64,000 bases of DNA from Hyphomicrobiales bacterium (GTDB lineage: Bacteria > Pseudomonadota > Alphaproteobacteria > Rhizobiales > Rhizobiaceae). A program made the position numbers and the translations under genes. The stretch is from contig UCLB01000018.1 in assembly GCA_900473205.1 (NCBI GenBank), forward strand, positions 172,584-236,583. The letters are read 5' to 3'. The notes under the pieces were generated by a model, which was given only the letters and a program-made list of their open reading frames with translations, searched no databases and was not told the DNA's origin. Shown piece after piece: positions 1-8,649 of the stretch. Positions within the stretch are counted from its first letter, which is position 1, and each line of letters opens with the position of its first letter.

Positions 1-119
1 TTGAGTGACGAAACCTGATCAACGAGCGACGTGTAATGCCAATAACCCAAGCCCATGACGGCTAGGACAGCGACCACGGTCCCGATTTTGAGATATGTTG
101 GCAGGCTGAAATCAAGCAT
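1..119 (-). CDS. Possible inner-membrane spanin (Rz-like), N-terminal part
   Basis: The frame starts at an ATG (119) that overlaps the end of the preceding 78-residue membrane protein by 8 bases and runs off the left edge. The visible 39 residues begin MLDFSLPTYLKIG, followed by one hydrophobic segment of about 17 residues and then a polar stretch (SLVDQVSSL) that could begin a coiled coil. This topology, and its place at the end of a lysis cassette, suit an i-spanin that helps disrupt the outer membrane. Sequence family is not recognised, and only the start is visible. Confidence 0.5.
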   Translation of the reverse strand, partial: MLDFSLPTYLKIGTVVAVLAVMGLGYWHYTSLVDQVSSL

Positions 120-348
120 CGGGACCCCGTTTCCGCAGCTTCAGCAGCTCGCTTGTCAGGATCGAGCGCAGGTCCAGGTGGCCGGTGCCCATGTACAGCA
201 ACAAGTGCGCTACAGCTGCCGAGCTGACAGCATAGATGACCTCGGCTTCACGGCCGAGCGCGGCTAAGATGAAGATGCCTGCCAGGCTCCAGGATGTCAG
301 GCGGTTGGAATAGGTGCGGGATTTCTGTTCGCGCGGAACCCGGGTCAT
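112..348 (-). CDS. Small two-helix membrane protein, candidate holin
   Basis: This 78-residue protein has a basic N-terminus (MTRVPREQKSR) and two hydrophobic stretches, about residues 19-33 and 37-53, followed by a charged C-terminal tail. The start at 348 was preferred to an upstream ATG because it overlaps the stop of the previous gene as ATGA, a typical coupled junction in this cluster. Size, topology and position two genes after an endolysin suggest a holin that permeabilises the inner membrane, but no family motif was recognised, so the role is inferred. Confidence 0.6.
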   Translation of the reverse strand: MTRVPREQKSRTYSNRLTSWSLAGIFILAALGREAEVIYAVSSAAVAHLLLYMGTGHLDLRSILTSELLKLRKRGPDA

Positions 349-662
349 GCGGCTTCCGTCAGTGTAATTTGCTGCCGCTGGGTCTTCACCGTCTGCCATG
401 CGAGGAGGATGCCTAACGCCTCGCAGATCGCGAGCAGTCGTGCGGTTCCCAGGAGCATGCCGCACCTCATGTCTGAAATGTAACCAATGCGGAACGTCGG
501 ATATTTCTTTCGAATTTTGATTGAGATATCGACCGTCGACAGGCCTTGACCCTTCATCTCATCAAAGCATTCGAGTATTTCCTTCGTCAGCTTTTCCTGC
601 AGTAGGACGACAGATTTGGGACGATAGCTTTCAGGAGACACTGGAATTGAGCGACCCATCAT
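345..662 (-). CDS. Phage protein of unknown function
   Basis: This 105-residue soluble protein lies between the endolysin and a small membrane protein and overlaps both neighbours by about four bases (ATGA junctions), so it is translated with the lysis genes. Its start could be either of two adjacent ATG codons (662 or 659). The middle part (KKYPTFRIGYISDMRCGMLL to EALGI) vaguely recalls a helix-turn-helix, but this is too weak to assign. It could be a lysis accessory or a small regulator. Confidence 0.6.
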   Translation of the reverse strand: MMGRSIPVSPESYRPKSVVLLQEKLTKEILECFDEMKGQGLSTVDISIKIRKKYPTFRIGYISDMRCGMLLGTARLLAICEALGILLAWQTVKTQRQQITLTEAA

Positions 663-1384
663 CGACCTCCAAACTTCTTGAAGGCGGCAGCCAGCTTGCT
701 ATCATACGCATTGGCCTTGTATCCGGGTCCATTGTACCGGCTGGCGAAACCGGCCCAATCCTTGGCCTTCAACGCCTTATGCATAGCTAGGTTGGATTTT
801 ACGAAGTTACAAAAGCCGAAAAGCTGCTCATCCTCTGACTGGCACGTCGAATAAACGAAGGCTTGTACCGATGAATATCCCGCAGCCTTGAAATTGCTTC
901 CCAGAATCTGAAAGGCACCCCAACTGCAACAAGCCAGAGCTGCGGTCTGATTCAGCTTCATCGCGACTGCTAAGCGGGCGTATTGGTTTTCACCCCCGGC
1001 ACCGTAGAGCGCTTTATTCCAGGTCCTGGAGCTAATGTTGGGATGAGAAGTGTCATACTTTCTACCCGTCGCAGCTGAGAATTTGTGTGCCTCAAACAGG
1101 ATTTTCGGTCTACCACTCGTCAAATATCCGGAGCCCAAGGCTTCAACAGATGTGACTGCACGGACATGCGCCTCGCTGACACCAAGGAGCGCGGCGGCTT
1201 TGACGAAGGCTCCTGGCGACATCTTTACGTGGGAACCGACGAAGTTTTTTGGTAACGCGTCAGCAGTTGTCTCAACCCATGTGCAGGCGGCTTCCACACC
1301 GCCGAGGCAGTCTTCTACAGATTGACGCCAGTCTGGCTGCTCAACCGCAGATTCATCTTTCCGGAATAGATCGAACAGCGCCAC
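659..1384 (-). CDS. Phage endolysin, N-acetylmuramidase family
   Basis: This 241-residue enzyme is predicted to cleave the glycan backbone of peptidoglycan during lysis. Residues 75-105 match the N-acetylmuramidase family (formerly DUF3380): VTSVEALGSG with Glu81 as the likely catalytic acid, then GRPKILFEAHKFS. Further family features are a C-terminal RYNGPGY segment and the QILGSNF stretch. No signal peptide is evident, so export would depend on a holin; a candidate follows two genes downstream. It is the first gene of the lysis cassette and overlaps the next gene by four bases. The family call is firm. Confidence 0.88.
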   Translation of the reverse strand: MALFDLFRKDESAVEQPDWRQSVEDCLGGVEAACTWVETTADALPKNFVGSHVKMSPGAFVKAAALLGVSEAHVRAVTSVEALGSGYLTSGRPKILFEAHKFSAATGRKYDTSHPNISSRTWNKALYGAGGENQYARLAVAMKLNQTAALACCSWGAFQILGSNFKAAGYSSVQAFVYSTCQSEDEQLFGFCNFVKSNLAMHKALKAKDWAGFASRYNGPGYKANAYDSKLAAAFKKFGGR

Positions 1385-1454
1385 ACGGAACCCCTCAAAA
1401 CGTACTGTCGTTACGTCAATGGGAACCCGGTCGGCGGAAACACGGAAATTAAAA

Positions 1455-1742
1455 ATGCATGAGTTTGATCAAAAATTACTCAAGGAATTTCGAGACCAGT
1501 TCGACGCGACCGGCAGCGCGAAATTCAAGGACCCCAAGTATCCTTACGAGGTCAGCGTCGAGCCTACAAAGCACGCTCACATGATTACCGTGATTGACAC
1601 TCGAAAAAGGTGGTTTGGGCGCGTGATCATGAAGAACGAGCACCCAATTAATCGGCGCTCTGATATTGCTGACTATGGTCCCGTGTCTGCCGCTATCGTT
1701 TGTTTGGAAATGGCGATTGAGAAGGCATTTCCGCTATGGTAG
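1455..1742 (+). CDS. Hypothetical protein, plus strand within prophage
   Basis: A 95-residue frame starting MHEFDQKLLKEF runs opposite to the surrounding late genes. An upstream ATG at 1419 would add 12 residues; 1455 was chosen because the codons before it look unlike protein. It is a mixed alpha/beta, charged protein with no recognised motif. Plus-strand genes in a minus-strand phage block are often independently transcribed accessory genes, but this one has no visible strong promoter and could be a chance frame. Confidence 0.5.
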   Translation: MHEFDQKLLKEFRDQFDATGSAKFKDPKYPYEVSVEPTKHAHMITVIDTRKRWFGRVIMKNEHPINRRSDIADYGPVSAAIVCLEMAIEKAFPLW

Positions 1743-1744
1743 CC

Positions 1745-2140
1745 TCAGACGGTGTAGGTCCAGTATCGGCGAAGGTCACGGATACACAGATGACCAATCA
1801 GTCCGCCCACTAGCATTAGAAAATACGGCCACACAACAATCAGTAGAACAATAATTCCACCCTTAACGTTATGCACCGTCTTGGCAACATCAGCTTCTTT
1901 CCCAGCGAAGGGATTGACCCAGTCGATTGCTTGATGAACGCCGACCAGAAATACGTAGGCTGAAGCGATCAGACCAAGCAAACATGCGAACCTGACTAAG
2001 CGGAATTTTCGCATATCAGTGAGCTTCATAGAAAGAGATGGAAAAATGCCAGCTGCAAAGATAAGGCAGCCGAACAGGACCCACCCATTATAAACCGACG
2101 CGACAGCGGTCTGAAATTGATCTAACATAATGACCTTCAA
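1745..2140 (-). CDS. Prophage membrane protein of unknown function
   Basis: The 131-residue product has three or four hydrophobic segments: around residues 18-36, 47-68, 92-112 and possibly 109-118. Between the second and third lies a soluble loop with a DWVNPFAGKEAD stretch. The first possible start is TTG at 2140, overlapping the TGA of the previous gene; an in-frame ATG at 2128 is an alternative. It forms a two-gene unit with the upstream gene. No family was recognised, and its position near the lysis cassette does not by itself show a lysis role. Confidence 0.6.
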   Translation of the reverse strand: MKVIMLDQFQTAVASVYNGWVLFGCLIFAAGIFPSLSMKLTDMRKFRLVRFACLLGLIASAYVFLVGVHQAIDWVNPFAGKEADVAKTVHNVKGGIIVLLIVVWPYFLMLVGGLIGHLCIRDLRRYWTYTV

Positions 2141-2586
2141 TCGTATCTGGATGTAACAGAAAAATCCGGTTCAGACGGGTCTATTTCGGGTTTGACTTTC
2201 GCGACGATGAAACCGACCCAACCAAAACGTGGGTCGATATCGCTCTCTTTCAGCAATGGATGATCTACGTATTGCCACGGCAGCCATATAACGATATCGC
2301 CTGGTGCAAGAGGCTCGCCTCCGGGCTTGGCGGTTTGGGAATTCACGATGAAACCGCCGTCTTCAGATGCCACTTTTAGGACCGCCTGCTGAGTTCCGTC
2401 CGGCTTCCAAGCGACAGGACTGGACGTCCCGAACTCTTTCTGAGCATCAAGAACCATCGCCACGATCCCAACTTTTTGCGGCTGGATTTCCGTGTGTCCG
2501 TATTTGCACTGATATTCCAGAAAGCCCTCCGGCTTGAAGACAAGCTTATGCCCCGCTTCCTTCTTTTTACTAAACGGCCATTTCAT
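2137..2586 (-). CDS. Prophage protein of unknown function
   Basis: The start at 2586 (MKWPFSKKKEAGHK) was preferred over 2601, giving 149 residues. The protein is soluble and rich in beta-type segments, with two Trp-rich stretches (IVIWLPWQYVD and RFGWVGFIVAKV). Its stop overlaps the start of the following membrane protein gene, suggesting joint translation. Nothing identifies an enzyme or a virion role. Confidence 0.6.
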   Translation of the reverse strand: MKWPFSKKKEAGHKLVFKPEGFLEYQCKYGHTEIQPQKVGIVAMVLDAQKEFGTSSPVAWKPDGTQQAVLKVASEDGGFIVNSQTAKPGGEPLAPGDIVIWLPWQYVDHPLLKESDIDPRFGWVGFIVAKVKPEIDPSEPDFSVTSRYD

Positions 2587-2650
2587 ACAGATCGCCCCCA
2601 ATCCCGATGCAGGATTAGTGCATCAGATCGGGGAAGATATGCAAGACGTC

Positions 2651-4375
2651 TTAAGCAGCTACGAGTTGATGTGCAGCAGTATTATCAACTTCCCTTTGGC
2701 AGACATCACCCATGGCCTGAAAACGCCCGTCCGCATGCATCAAAAGCATTGCTCGCTTACCGTTCGGGTTCAGGACAATGTGAGCATGCGCCCAGCGGGT
2801 AGGCCCCTTGTTGTAACCTTGACGAAGCTTGGCAGCGAGACCGGCGACGAATGCACCATCGGCGATTGACGGCGAATGTGTATGTCCTGTCGATGTTCTG
2901 CGACCGAAGCGGCGGAACTGCTGGGGTGTTCCTCGTGAACCCGACACGCCGATATCACCATGCAGGCCATGTTCGATATCCAGGATCGTGAAGCTTTCGC
3001 CCGAGCCCACGAAATCAATATGATCACCGAGCCCGGCGAGCCGCAGTGCCTCGTGAACTGGGTTGAAATCGCAATTCTGAGCGCGGATTTCGCGATGCCA
3101 GACTGAGTTCAACAGGTGCCAGTAGTAGGCATTTTCGGCGTCGAACATGCCTTCTGGATTTTTCAGCCATTTGTTCAGAGCTGCATCATGATTGCTCTCC
3201 ACCACGACGGTACGGCAACCGTTATGTGAGATCGCGTTCACAAACCTGGCCGCGTCTCGGACTTCGTCTTCGACGTTTGAGTTCGGGGCGGCATTGATGC
3301 GGGCTCTCTCATGTGGGTCATGCAGACCATGATGATTGCGGCGACGGAAGTCCAAGGTGTCATGAACGAATTCGTATTCTGCATCGAGGTAGTGAGCGAT
3401 GGACTGGGTGCTGACGACCTCCTTCTGCGCCGTGCAGTATCCCCAGGACGCCATGGCGATCACCGGGTCGAGCTGGTCGTGGTGCACGTCACCCCAGGTG
3501 ATAGCTTTAACCCGGTTTCCGACGGTGATCTTTTCACCGTCAACGATCCTGTCGAGATGCTGAAAAGCACCATTGTCGTCAGGGATCAGTTGGTGAAAGA
3601 AAACCTCCCCGTCGACATCGATTTCGATCAGTAGAGCGCCGTATGAATGATGGAAGAGTGCCTTACGACCAGCAGCTCTGGGTGTATACGATGGCAAGGT
3701 GCAGCAGCCAGTGGAAATCGCGAACCTCGGATCGTCGTCCTGCATGCGTGGAATACTTTCAAGCGCGATCCGCGTCGATGGAACAATGACATGGCCGCCT
3801 CGATTGGCCGTTTGCCATCCAGCCAAAGGATTGGCCGTAGTGGGCAAGACGTTGGCATCACAGACGATGAGAAGATCAGGTGTCAGCTGAATTCGTTCGG
3901 TGATCAGGTAGTCCGTAATGTCGTTGTCGTAAGTTGCCGTAGCGACTGCGTGATCCTCGAAGATACCTTTTTGGTAGGTGAGCCCGCAGGTGATGAGAGA
4001 AGCACTCAGTGCGCGGGCGTAGGTTGATAAGCTTGTCCAAAAACCCTCAAATTTAGGGGTATCGTCTTGAGCGGCGGTCACGATGAAACGGTGGACTTTG
4101 CCGACTTCGAGATCAGCTTTGATGACCGGGATATTTGTCAGGCGGACCGGCTTTGTCTTTTCTGCTTTCACAGGTTCAGGCTTGATTTCATCCACAACCG
4201 TGTCGACCGCTGGAATTTTAGAGAGATAATCTTTCGCGGACTGATACTGCCAGTCGCTCCAGCCCGTGGCGGCGAGGACGTGACGGCGACGTAGGCCGTT
4301 GCTCAAGTGTGCTGCGAGAATTGTTGCGTCGAGTTCCGAGTTAAAAGTCTTCGGACGACCGATTTTCTTTTCCAT
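2651..4375 (-). CDS. Phage metallophosphoesterase, T5 A1-like
   Basis: This 574-residue protein begins with a basic, possibly DNA-binding segment (KKIGRPKTF, then a helix-turn-helix-like stretch at about 15-50). Its C-terminal half carries the ordered metal-ligand motifs of calcineurin-like phosphoesterases: GDVHHD (295-300), ESNHD (393-397), HGLHGD (469-474) and GHTHSP (497-502). Large phage phosphoesterases of this layout resemble the phage T5 A1 pre-early protein linked to host DNA degradation and DNA transfer; that parallel is from memory of the family and is tentative. It stands alone, between tail and lysis genes, so it may be transcribed separately. All four metal motifs are present. 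Confidence 0.65.
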   Translation of the reverse strand: MEKKIGRPKTFNSELDATILAAHLSNGLRRRHVLAATGWSDWQYQSAKDYLSKIPAVDTVVDEIKPEPVKAEKTKPVRLTNIPVIKADLEVGKVHRFIVTAAQDDTPKFEGFWTSLSTYARALSASLITCGLTYQKGIFEDHAVATATYDNDITDYLITERIQLTPDLLIVCDANVLPTTANPLAGWQTANRGGHVIVPSTRIALESIPRMQDDDPRFAISTGCCTLPSYTPRAAGRKALFHHSYGALLIEIDVDGEVFFHQLIPDDNGAFQHLDRIVDGEKITVGNRVKAITWGDVHHDQLDPVIAMASWGYCTAQKEVVSTQSIAHYLDAEYEFVHDTLDFRRRNHHGLHDPHERARINAAPNSNVEDEVRDAARFVNAISHNGCRTVVVESNHDAALNKWLKNPEGMFDAENAYYWHLLNSVWHREIRAQNCDFNPVHEALRLAGLGDHIDFVGSGESFTILDIEHGLHGDIGVSGSRGTPQQFRRFGRRTSTGHTHSPSIADGAFVAGLAAKLRQGYNKGPTRWAHAHIVLNPNGKRAMLLMHADGRFQAMGDVCQREVDNTAAHQLVAA

Positions 4376-4512
4376 TTAGACCCCTTGTTACCGCTGTCTT
4401 TTTGACAGTCGTAATATGATGGGACCCTAAGATTTTGTGGGCGGCAATAGGAAAATTAGGTCTTAGCAATGGCTTAGACCCGATTCTGTTTACAAGCCCA
4501 GTATCGACCTAC
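4376..4512. other. Short intergenic gap inside prophage
   Basis: This AT-leaning gap separates the coiled-coil membrane protein gene from the phosphoesterase gene. It holds no frame of note. Part of it probably carries the promoter of the phosphoesterase, but no convincing -35/-10 pair could be fixed. Confidence 0.4.
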
Positions 4513-4851
4513 TCAACCGCCGAATTCTTTTTTCAGCCAAAGCTGCATCACGGGCTGAATTATCGACCATGCGGCACCGCCGATGGCTCCGGAGACTGTT
4601 AAAAAGGTGGTTGCCTTCGCGACACTGATAGCTTTTCTGAGATTGATGTCGGCGACGGCAGATTGAAGAGCGCCGATAGACGACTTCATCCCTGCTACTT
4701 CATGGTCTCGCTCTGCCTTCAGTCGTGCTATGTCCGCTTTGAGGCTAGTATGAGCGTCTCGAAAGCTGCTGATCTCAGCCAGGATTTGCCCGGTGTCTCG
4801 GGACATTTTATTCAATTCCCCGAGGATAAATGTGTTTTGGCTGTCGGTCAT
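4513..4851 (-). CDS. Coiled-coil protein with C-terminal membrane anchor
   Basis: The start at 4851 (MTDSQNTFILGELN) gives 112 residues and excludes an unlikely 32-residue extension. Residues 8-70 are helical and heptad-like, with repeated hydrophobic spacing and many charged residues (SLKADIARLKAERDHEV). A hydrophobic segment, about residues 80-100, lies near the end, followed by a short charged tail (LKKEFGG). Comparable rhizobial phage and plasmid proteins are annotated as DUF1515-like or hypothetical; that match is only suggestive. It might act in lysis or superinfection exclusion, but this is not shown. Confidence 0.55.
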   Translation of the reverse strand: MTDSQNTFILGELNKMSRDTGQILAEISSFRDAHTSLKADIARLKAERDHEVAGMKSSIGALQSAVADINLRKAISVAKATTFLTVSGAIGGAAWSIIQPVMQLWLKKEFGG

Positions 4852-5024
4852 GTAATCGCAATCGTCAACGAGGAGATGTGTTGACGGTATCACGGCAGAC
4901 AACGATGCAAGATTCGATGGTATCTGACGACTAAATAATATTTGCAAATGTTTGCAAAACTATCGTCGAAGCGATTAGAACACGCTAAAGATGCATACCA
5001 TTAACTGCTGGGGGTCTGACACAC

Positions 5025-5789
5025 ATGCGCCGATATCTCCTTTCGTTGCCTATTCTACTTGCCCTCTCGTCGACCGCAGTTGCTCTTACCGGCACTGTTG
5101 ATGGGTCATCGAAAGAGGCTTACGAAAAATCCTTGAAAGCTATGGCCGATCAACTGTCGCAAGCTGACAAAGAAGTTTTCTCTAAAGGCCTGATTAATCT
5201 CATGATCACTCGCTACCCTCCCGCTGCCGGAGCGCAGGGGTTGATGCTCATGCAGTTCATGCCCGCTGCCATTGAAGCGGGCCCTATCAATATGAACGGG
5301 GTTGCAGCCGATGAAATCATGGCTCGTGGGCGCGAAATAGCGGGTAAAAATCAGGCAGAAAATACACCTGTTTCAACCGTCGACACGAATGGCATTTTGG
5401 CCTGTGTCCAGAAGAAGGTCACCATAACATCGCCGACATTCGAAAAAGGTGACTACAGCTTGGGTTCGCGTTTCAAGGTGACGAACAATTTGCCGTACGC
5501 AATCGCTGGCATCTGGATCGACTACAAGATCAAGTCCGAAAACCGGACGGTTTCGTGGGCTGAGGATGACGTCGTGCTCGCGATCTCCGGCGGCATAGAA
5601 CCCGGTGAAAGCCGAGAATTGAGTGCAAGCTTCAGTTCGGTTTCGGTTCCCCGCGACACACCGCTTTCGGCAAAGGTGACTTTGACCGTTCGAGATGTCG
5701 CCGATCCTGACAAAAAGCTAGTAGTCAAAGCAGCTGGCGGCGTCTCAGGATGGCCTCAGGAGCGTTCTTCAAACGGGTGTCAGCTTTAG
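5025..5789 (+). CDS. Exported protein, lysogenic-conversion (moron) candidate
   Basis: This 254-residue protein is on the plus strand, against the late genes. It has a clear signal peptide (MRRYLLSLPILLALSSTAVA, cleavage near 20-22). A helical segment at about 28-65 (KEAYEKSLKAMADQLSQADK) resembles the N-terminal region of DUF6694-type lipoproteins, and a beta-rich C-terminal domain follows. That domain (about 125-240) looks like an immunoglobulin-like or FxLYD-type fold, with two cysteines (in ACVQKK and NGCQL) that could form a disulfide. Flanking non-coding DNA is AT-rich. Export, orientation and isolation suggest a gene expressed in the lysogen; function is unknown. Confidence 0.75.
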   Translation: MRRYLLSLPILLALSSTAVALTGTVDGSSKEAYEKSLKAMADQLSQADKEVFSKGLINLMITRYPPAAGAQGLMLMQFMPAAIEAGPINMNGVAADEIMARGREIAGKNQAENTPVSTVDTNGILACVQKKVTITSPTFEKGDYSLGSRFKVTNNLPYAIAGIWIDYKIKSENRTVSWAEDDVVLAISGGIEPGESRELSASFSSVSVPRDTPLSAKVTLTVRDVADPDKKLVVKAAGGVSGWPQERSSNGCQL

Positions 5790-6133
5790 TCTCGGATCAA
5801 TCCACGGCACTCGGCGGCTCATCAACAGTTAGTTCAATTCCTTGTTTGGAGCTCACGCTGCTGCAAACTTCATGCTGAAACTGTGGAAAAAATTATCATT
5901 GAGTCTTCAGATTATTAACTGCCAAAAGCTTGATTAGAAAATTAAAGACCCTGCAAAATCAACTGCAGGATTGGAAACAATAATTTCAGCATTAGAAATT
6001 TTGGAGTCTGCACAATGTGCAAACATTGTAAAAAGACTTTGACAGGACTCGTGCTATGATGAAAGGTGTCCTTACACGAAAACGAAAAGGACCAGTGTTT
6101 GCACCACTGGTCCCCTCGACAGCAAAACCGTTG
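5790..6133. other. AT-rich intergenic region in prophage
   Basis: These 344 bases separate the plus-strand exported protein gene from a small minus-strand gene. The part before 6060 is AT-rich with runs of A and T; the end contains a terminator hairpin (6089-6113). A plus-strand frame across 6056-6277 overlaps that hairpin and is not credited. No other gene is seen. Confidence 0.5.
6081..6113 (-). terminator. Rho-independent terminator of the 48-residue membrane protein gene
   Basis: On the minus strand GGACCAGTG and CACTGGTCC form a 9-bp perfect stem around a short loop (6089-6113), followed by TTTTCGTTTT. It sits about 20 bases after the stop of the small gene at 6134-6280. Confidence 0.8.
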
Positions 6134-6280
6134 TTACGGTTTCGTGGACTGATCCAAGCCGTCTTTCTGGTGATACCAGGAGACGGCTTCTCTCATTTCA
6201 CTCACGAAATGAAGACCATAAAAGATCGTCATTGTCGCGAATGTCGCTGCCATCCACAATCGCAGGACCATGTCTAACAT
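6134..6280 (-). CDS. 48-residue single-pass membrane protein
   Basis: The start at 6280 is marked by a good ribosome-binding site (GGAGAA six bases upstream), better than the upstream ATG at 6346. The product, MLDMVLRLWMAATFATMTIF and onward, has one hydrophobic helix over residues 1-24 and a charged tail ending GLDQSTKP. It has its own AT-rich upstream region and a strong terminator, so it is an independently expressed mini-gene rather than part of the late operon. No family is recognised; a superinfection-exclusion or toxin-like role is possible but unproved. Confidence 0.65.
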   Translation of the reverse strand: MLDMVLRLWMAATFATMTIFYGLHFVSEMREAVSWYHQKDGLDQSTKP

Positions 6281-6553
6281 GGGCTTCTCCTTTGTTTGTC
6301 GTGGATCGACATCCCTAATGTACGGGCGTTCAGTGATTTGACACAATAGCTGAAACCACGAAACACACGTTATTCACAGAGACTAAAAAAAAGACGATGT
6401 ATTTCAGATATTTAACAATATCGCATTAGTGTATAACCATGCCATTTTTCAAGAACTTAACAAGAACAATTGGCTCGTTTTCAGTTTTTCTGAAAACTTT
6501 GGCAGCGATTCCCAAACACGGATGTTTTTGAATCGCTCACAGGGTTCCGCAAA
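6281..6553. other. AT-rich region between small membrane gene and tail genes
   Basis: This gap is AT-rich and holds no credible frame. It must include the promoter of the 48-residue membrane protein gene and the end of the tail transcript. An inverted repeat with TTTTCAG/CTGAAAA arms at about 6478-6497 could be a weak terminator for the tail operon. Confidence 0.35.
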
Positions 6554-6751
6554 TCAGTCTTCGGGTGTGTAATCCACCGAAGTGGAAATGACGGCATAGC
6601 TGACATCTGAACCGCCGCCTATGACCATCTCAAGCTCCTGGTCATGATCCTCGATGCGAAGCGTCGTTCCCCGAATTCTTGGGCGCGTGGTGACATCCTT
6701 CAGTATCTGGTGTCCGATAAGTGATTTGAGGGCGATAACTTCCTTGCTCAT
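6554..6751 (-). CDS. Small phage protein after the tail hub gene
   Basis: A 65-residue acidic protein (MSKEVIALKSLIGHQILKD) whose start overlaps the stop of the 633-residue tail gene as ATGA. It is the last gene of the tail operon. It is probably mostly beta structure (GTTLRIEDHDQELEMVIGGG). No family is recognised; position suggests a minor virion or assembly factor. Confidence 0.7.
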   Translation of the reverse strand: MSKEVIALKSLIGHQILKDVTTRPRIRGTTLRIEDHDQELEMVIGGGSDVSYAVISTSVDYTPED

Positions 6752-8649
6752 GGTTCCTCCGGCGTTAGGTTGATGCCCTTACGGACATAGATCGGCAGTG
6801 TCTGGGCGGTAATACGACGGCTCAGCAAATCCTCCTGACGCAGCGGTTCAAAATACACGCGCAGGATCGTGGAATTGTCGGCAATCGCTTTCACGGGATC
6901 GCTACCGGCCAAGCTGGCAGCATTCGCGAAGCCGTTCTGTACATCGACAGGGTTGTCGATCCTTAATACACGCGGCGGCTTTCCTGGCAGCGCATAGACG
7001 TCCACCGGCTCGTTCACGCCAGGTGCTTTAACCCCGTAAAAGATACCAGATGTCTGTTCTATCCCTTCAGAGGGGGTAGGATCGACGCCCAGGCCGACCG
7101 AGACACCGCAGGTGACGACGGCGGATTTCGATGCTCCGTCGATCTTCAACTGAACCCTGATGACCTTGCCGACAACCTCTCCGCCAGGGAAGTAATGGCT
7201 TTCAACTCGGCACTCGTCTTGACAGGTGATCATCCGACCAACCCAAAACGGTACCTCAAAGCTGACTTCGACGGCACGGGCACGGCGTTGAACGATACGC
7301 TGCAGACGACGAAGGCCATGGCGGACTGCCCGCACACCTCGTGGTGAATCGAACAGCCGTGGCGACAGGTGGTTGATCGCCGACCGCGTGATACGGTTTT
7401 TGATCCACAGTCGCTCAACCGGATCGCCAGTTATCGGATCGAAGACCCAAGCCGAAAACTGCTGGGTAGCATCGTGTTCAAACGTGCATGTCCAAACTTT
7501 GCCATTCGCCTGAACTTTGTCACCGACATTGTAGTGATATCGAACGAGCGTGTCCGGGTGTTCGTAGCGCCATTCTGGCGTGCTGTTATCGAGCGTCGGG
7601 CTCGCAAGGTGAATTTGATCGATGGTCTCGATTTTGTCAGTCTGAACGATCTGCTGAACGCCGACAGACATATACAAATCGAGAATTTCTTCTCGGTCCT
7701 GCGCATAATCGTAATGTGCACGCATTCCTACGGTCAATCGCTTTGCCTGCATGGTTACGGTCTGCGCGGTCGCCCCCCAAATAGATGCAAACTGGCGGCC
7801 GAACGTCTGCGGTAACAGGTCGATTTCGTCTTTGATTTTCGCGTCAGCAATGGTCCAGCCAGTTGACGTGCCGATTGCTGTGCCCGGCTGCGGCATGGAA
7901 TCTAGAAACGACCGGTAGTTATAAGTGTCAACATATGTCGTCGCCATGAACTCGTTTTCCTGATCAGCATTGGCCGTCTGTGTCCAGTTCGCGACAAGGC
8001 GAAGATGTGTTGTCGCTCTAGGTGGATTGATGACTGACATGCGTTCGCTGCCAGCGTCACCAGCGGTGTGACCGGCAATGACATGCTGTTGAAGGCCGTC
8101 GATAATATGGACGCGCTCTGGTATCAGGGTGAGCCGGTTCCAACGCCATACTTCCATCGTTCCGGCCAAGACGTTCAACGGGTCTTCGATGGCTTCCAGA
8201 CCCGGTGGAAAGAAAAGTGGATCGTAGCGTTCGGCGGCTTCCCTGTTGGCTTCAGGAGCGTCGGGATAATAATCCACCTCACCAACGCGCAGTAGATTTG
8301 CTGCGGCCTTCAGGACTTGCAGCTCCATATTCTGAGCGCACGTAAATTCTAGCTGGCAGTCGCGACCGACCAGCTCGGAGGGCGTTGTAGACAAGCGACC
8401 ACGGGCAATCTGGACCGGTTCGGTCTCGCCGCGCTCTTCGTCCATATGTGACAGGACGGCAAAACGGGTTGGATGAGAGGCTAGCCATCCGGCACCCGGG
8501 TTCTGAATCGTCACCGAGAACGTCGGTGTGATGATATCGCCGTCCTCAGCTTCGATCAGCTCTGCAGACAAACAGAAATAGGCGTTCTGCCGATGGGCGA
8601 CCGGATCGAATGGTTGGTCCCAGGAATTGAGGAATGCAAGATACAACAT
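6748..8649 (-). CDS. Phage tail tip/hub-type protein
   Basis: This 633-residue protein follows the tape measure gene and a 180-residue tail gene, the usual place of tail-tip or baseplate hub proteins in siphoviruses. It is soluble and beta-rich. Its N-terminal part (FSVTIQNPGAGW) and a central region with repeated aromatic strands (YHYNVGDKVQANGKVWTC) fit a hub with carbohydrate-binding-like modules; this WTC segment recalls small chitin/cellulose-binding folds. No enzymatic motif is seen. Both junctions with neighbours are overlapping starts and stops, indicating one operon. Confidence 0.7.
   Translation of the reverse strand: MLYLAFLNSWDQPFDPVAHRQNAYFCLSAELIEAEDGDIITPTFSVTIQNPGAGWLASHPTRFAVLSHMDEERGETEPVQIARGRLSTTPSELVGRDCQLEFTCAQNMELQVLKAAANLLRVGEVDYYPDAPEANREAAERYDPLFFPPGLEAIEDPLNVLAGTMEVWRWNRLTLIPERVHIIDGLQQHVIAGHTAGDAGSERMSVINPPRATTHLRLVANWTQTANADQENEFMATTYVDTYNYRSFLDSMPQPGTAIGTSTGWTIADAKIKDEIDLLPQTFGRQFASIWGATAQTVTMQAKRLTVGMRAHYDYAQDREEILDLYMSVGVQQIVQTDKIETIDQIHLASPTLDNSTPEWRYEHPDTLVRYHYNVGDKVQANGKVWTCTFEHDATQQFSAWVFDPITGDPVERLWIKNRITRSAINHLSPRLFDSPRGVRAVRHGLRRLQRIVQRRARAVEVSFEVPFWVGRMITCQDECRVESHYFPGGEVVGKVIRVQLKIDGASKSAVVTCGVSVGLGVDPTPSEGIEQTSGIFYGVKAPGVNEPVDVYALPGKPPRVLRIDNPVDVQNGFANAASLAGSDPVKAIADNSTILRVYFEPLRQEDLLSRRITAQTLPIYVRKGINLTPEEP

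Noticed and set aside
6056-6277. 73-codon plus-strand frame in the prophage gap
   Set aside because: It covers a terminator hairpin and the antisense of the 48-residue gene, which has the better ribosome-binding site.
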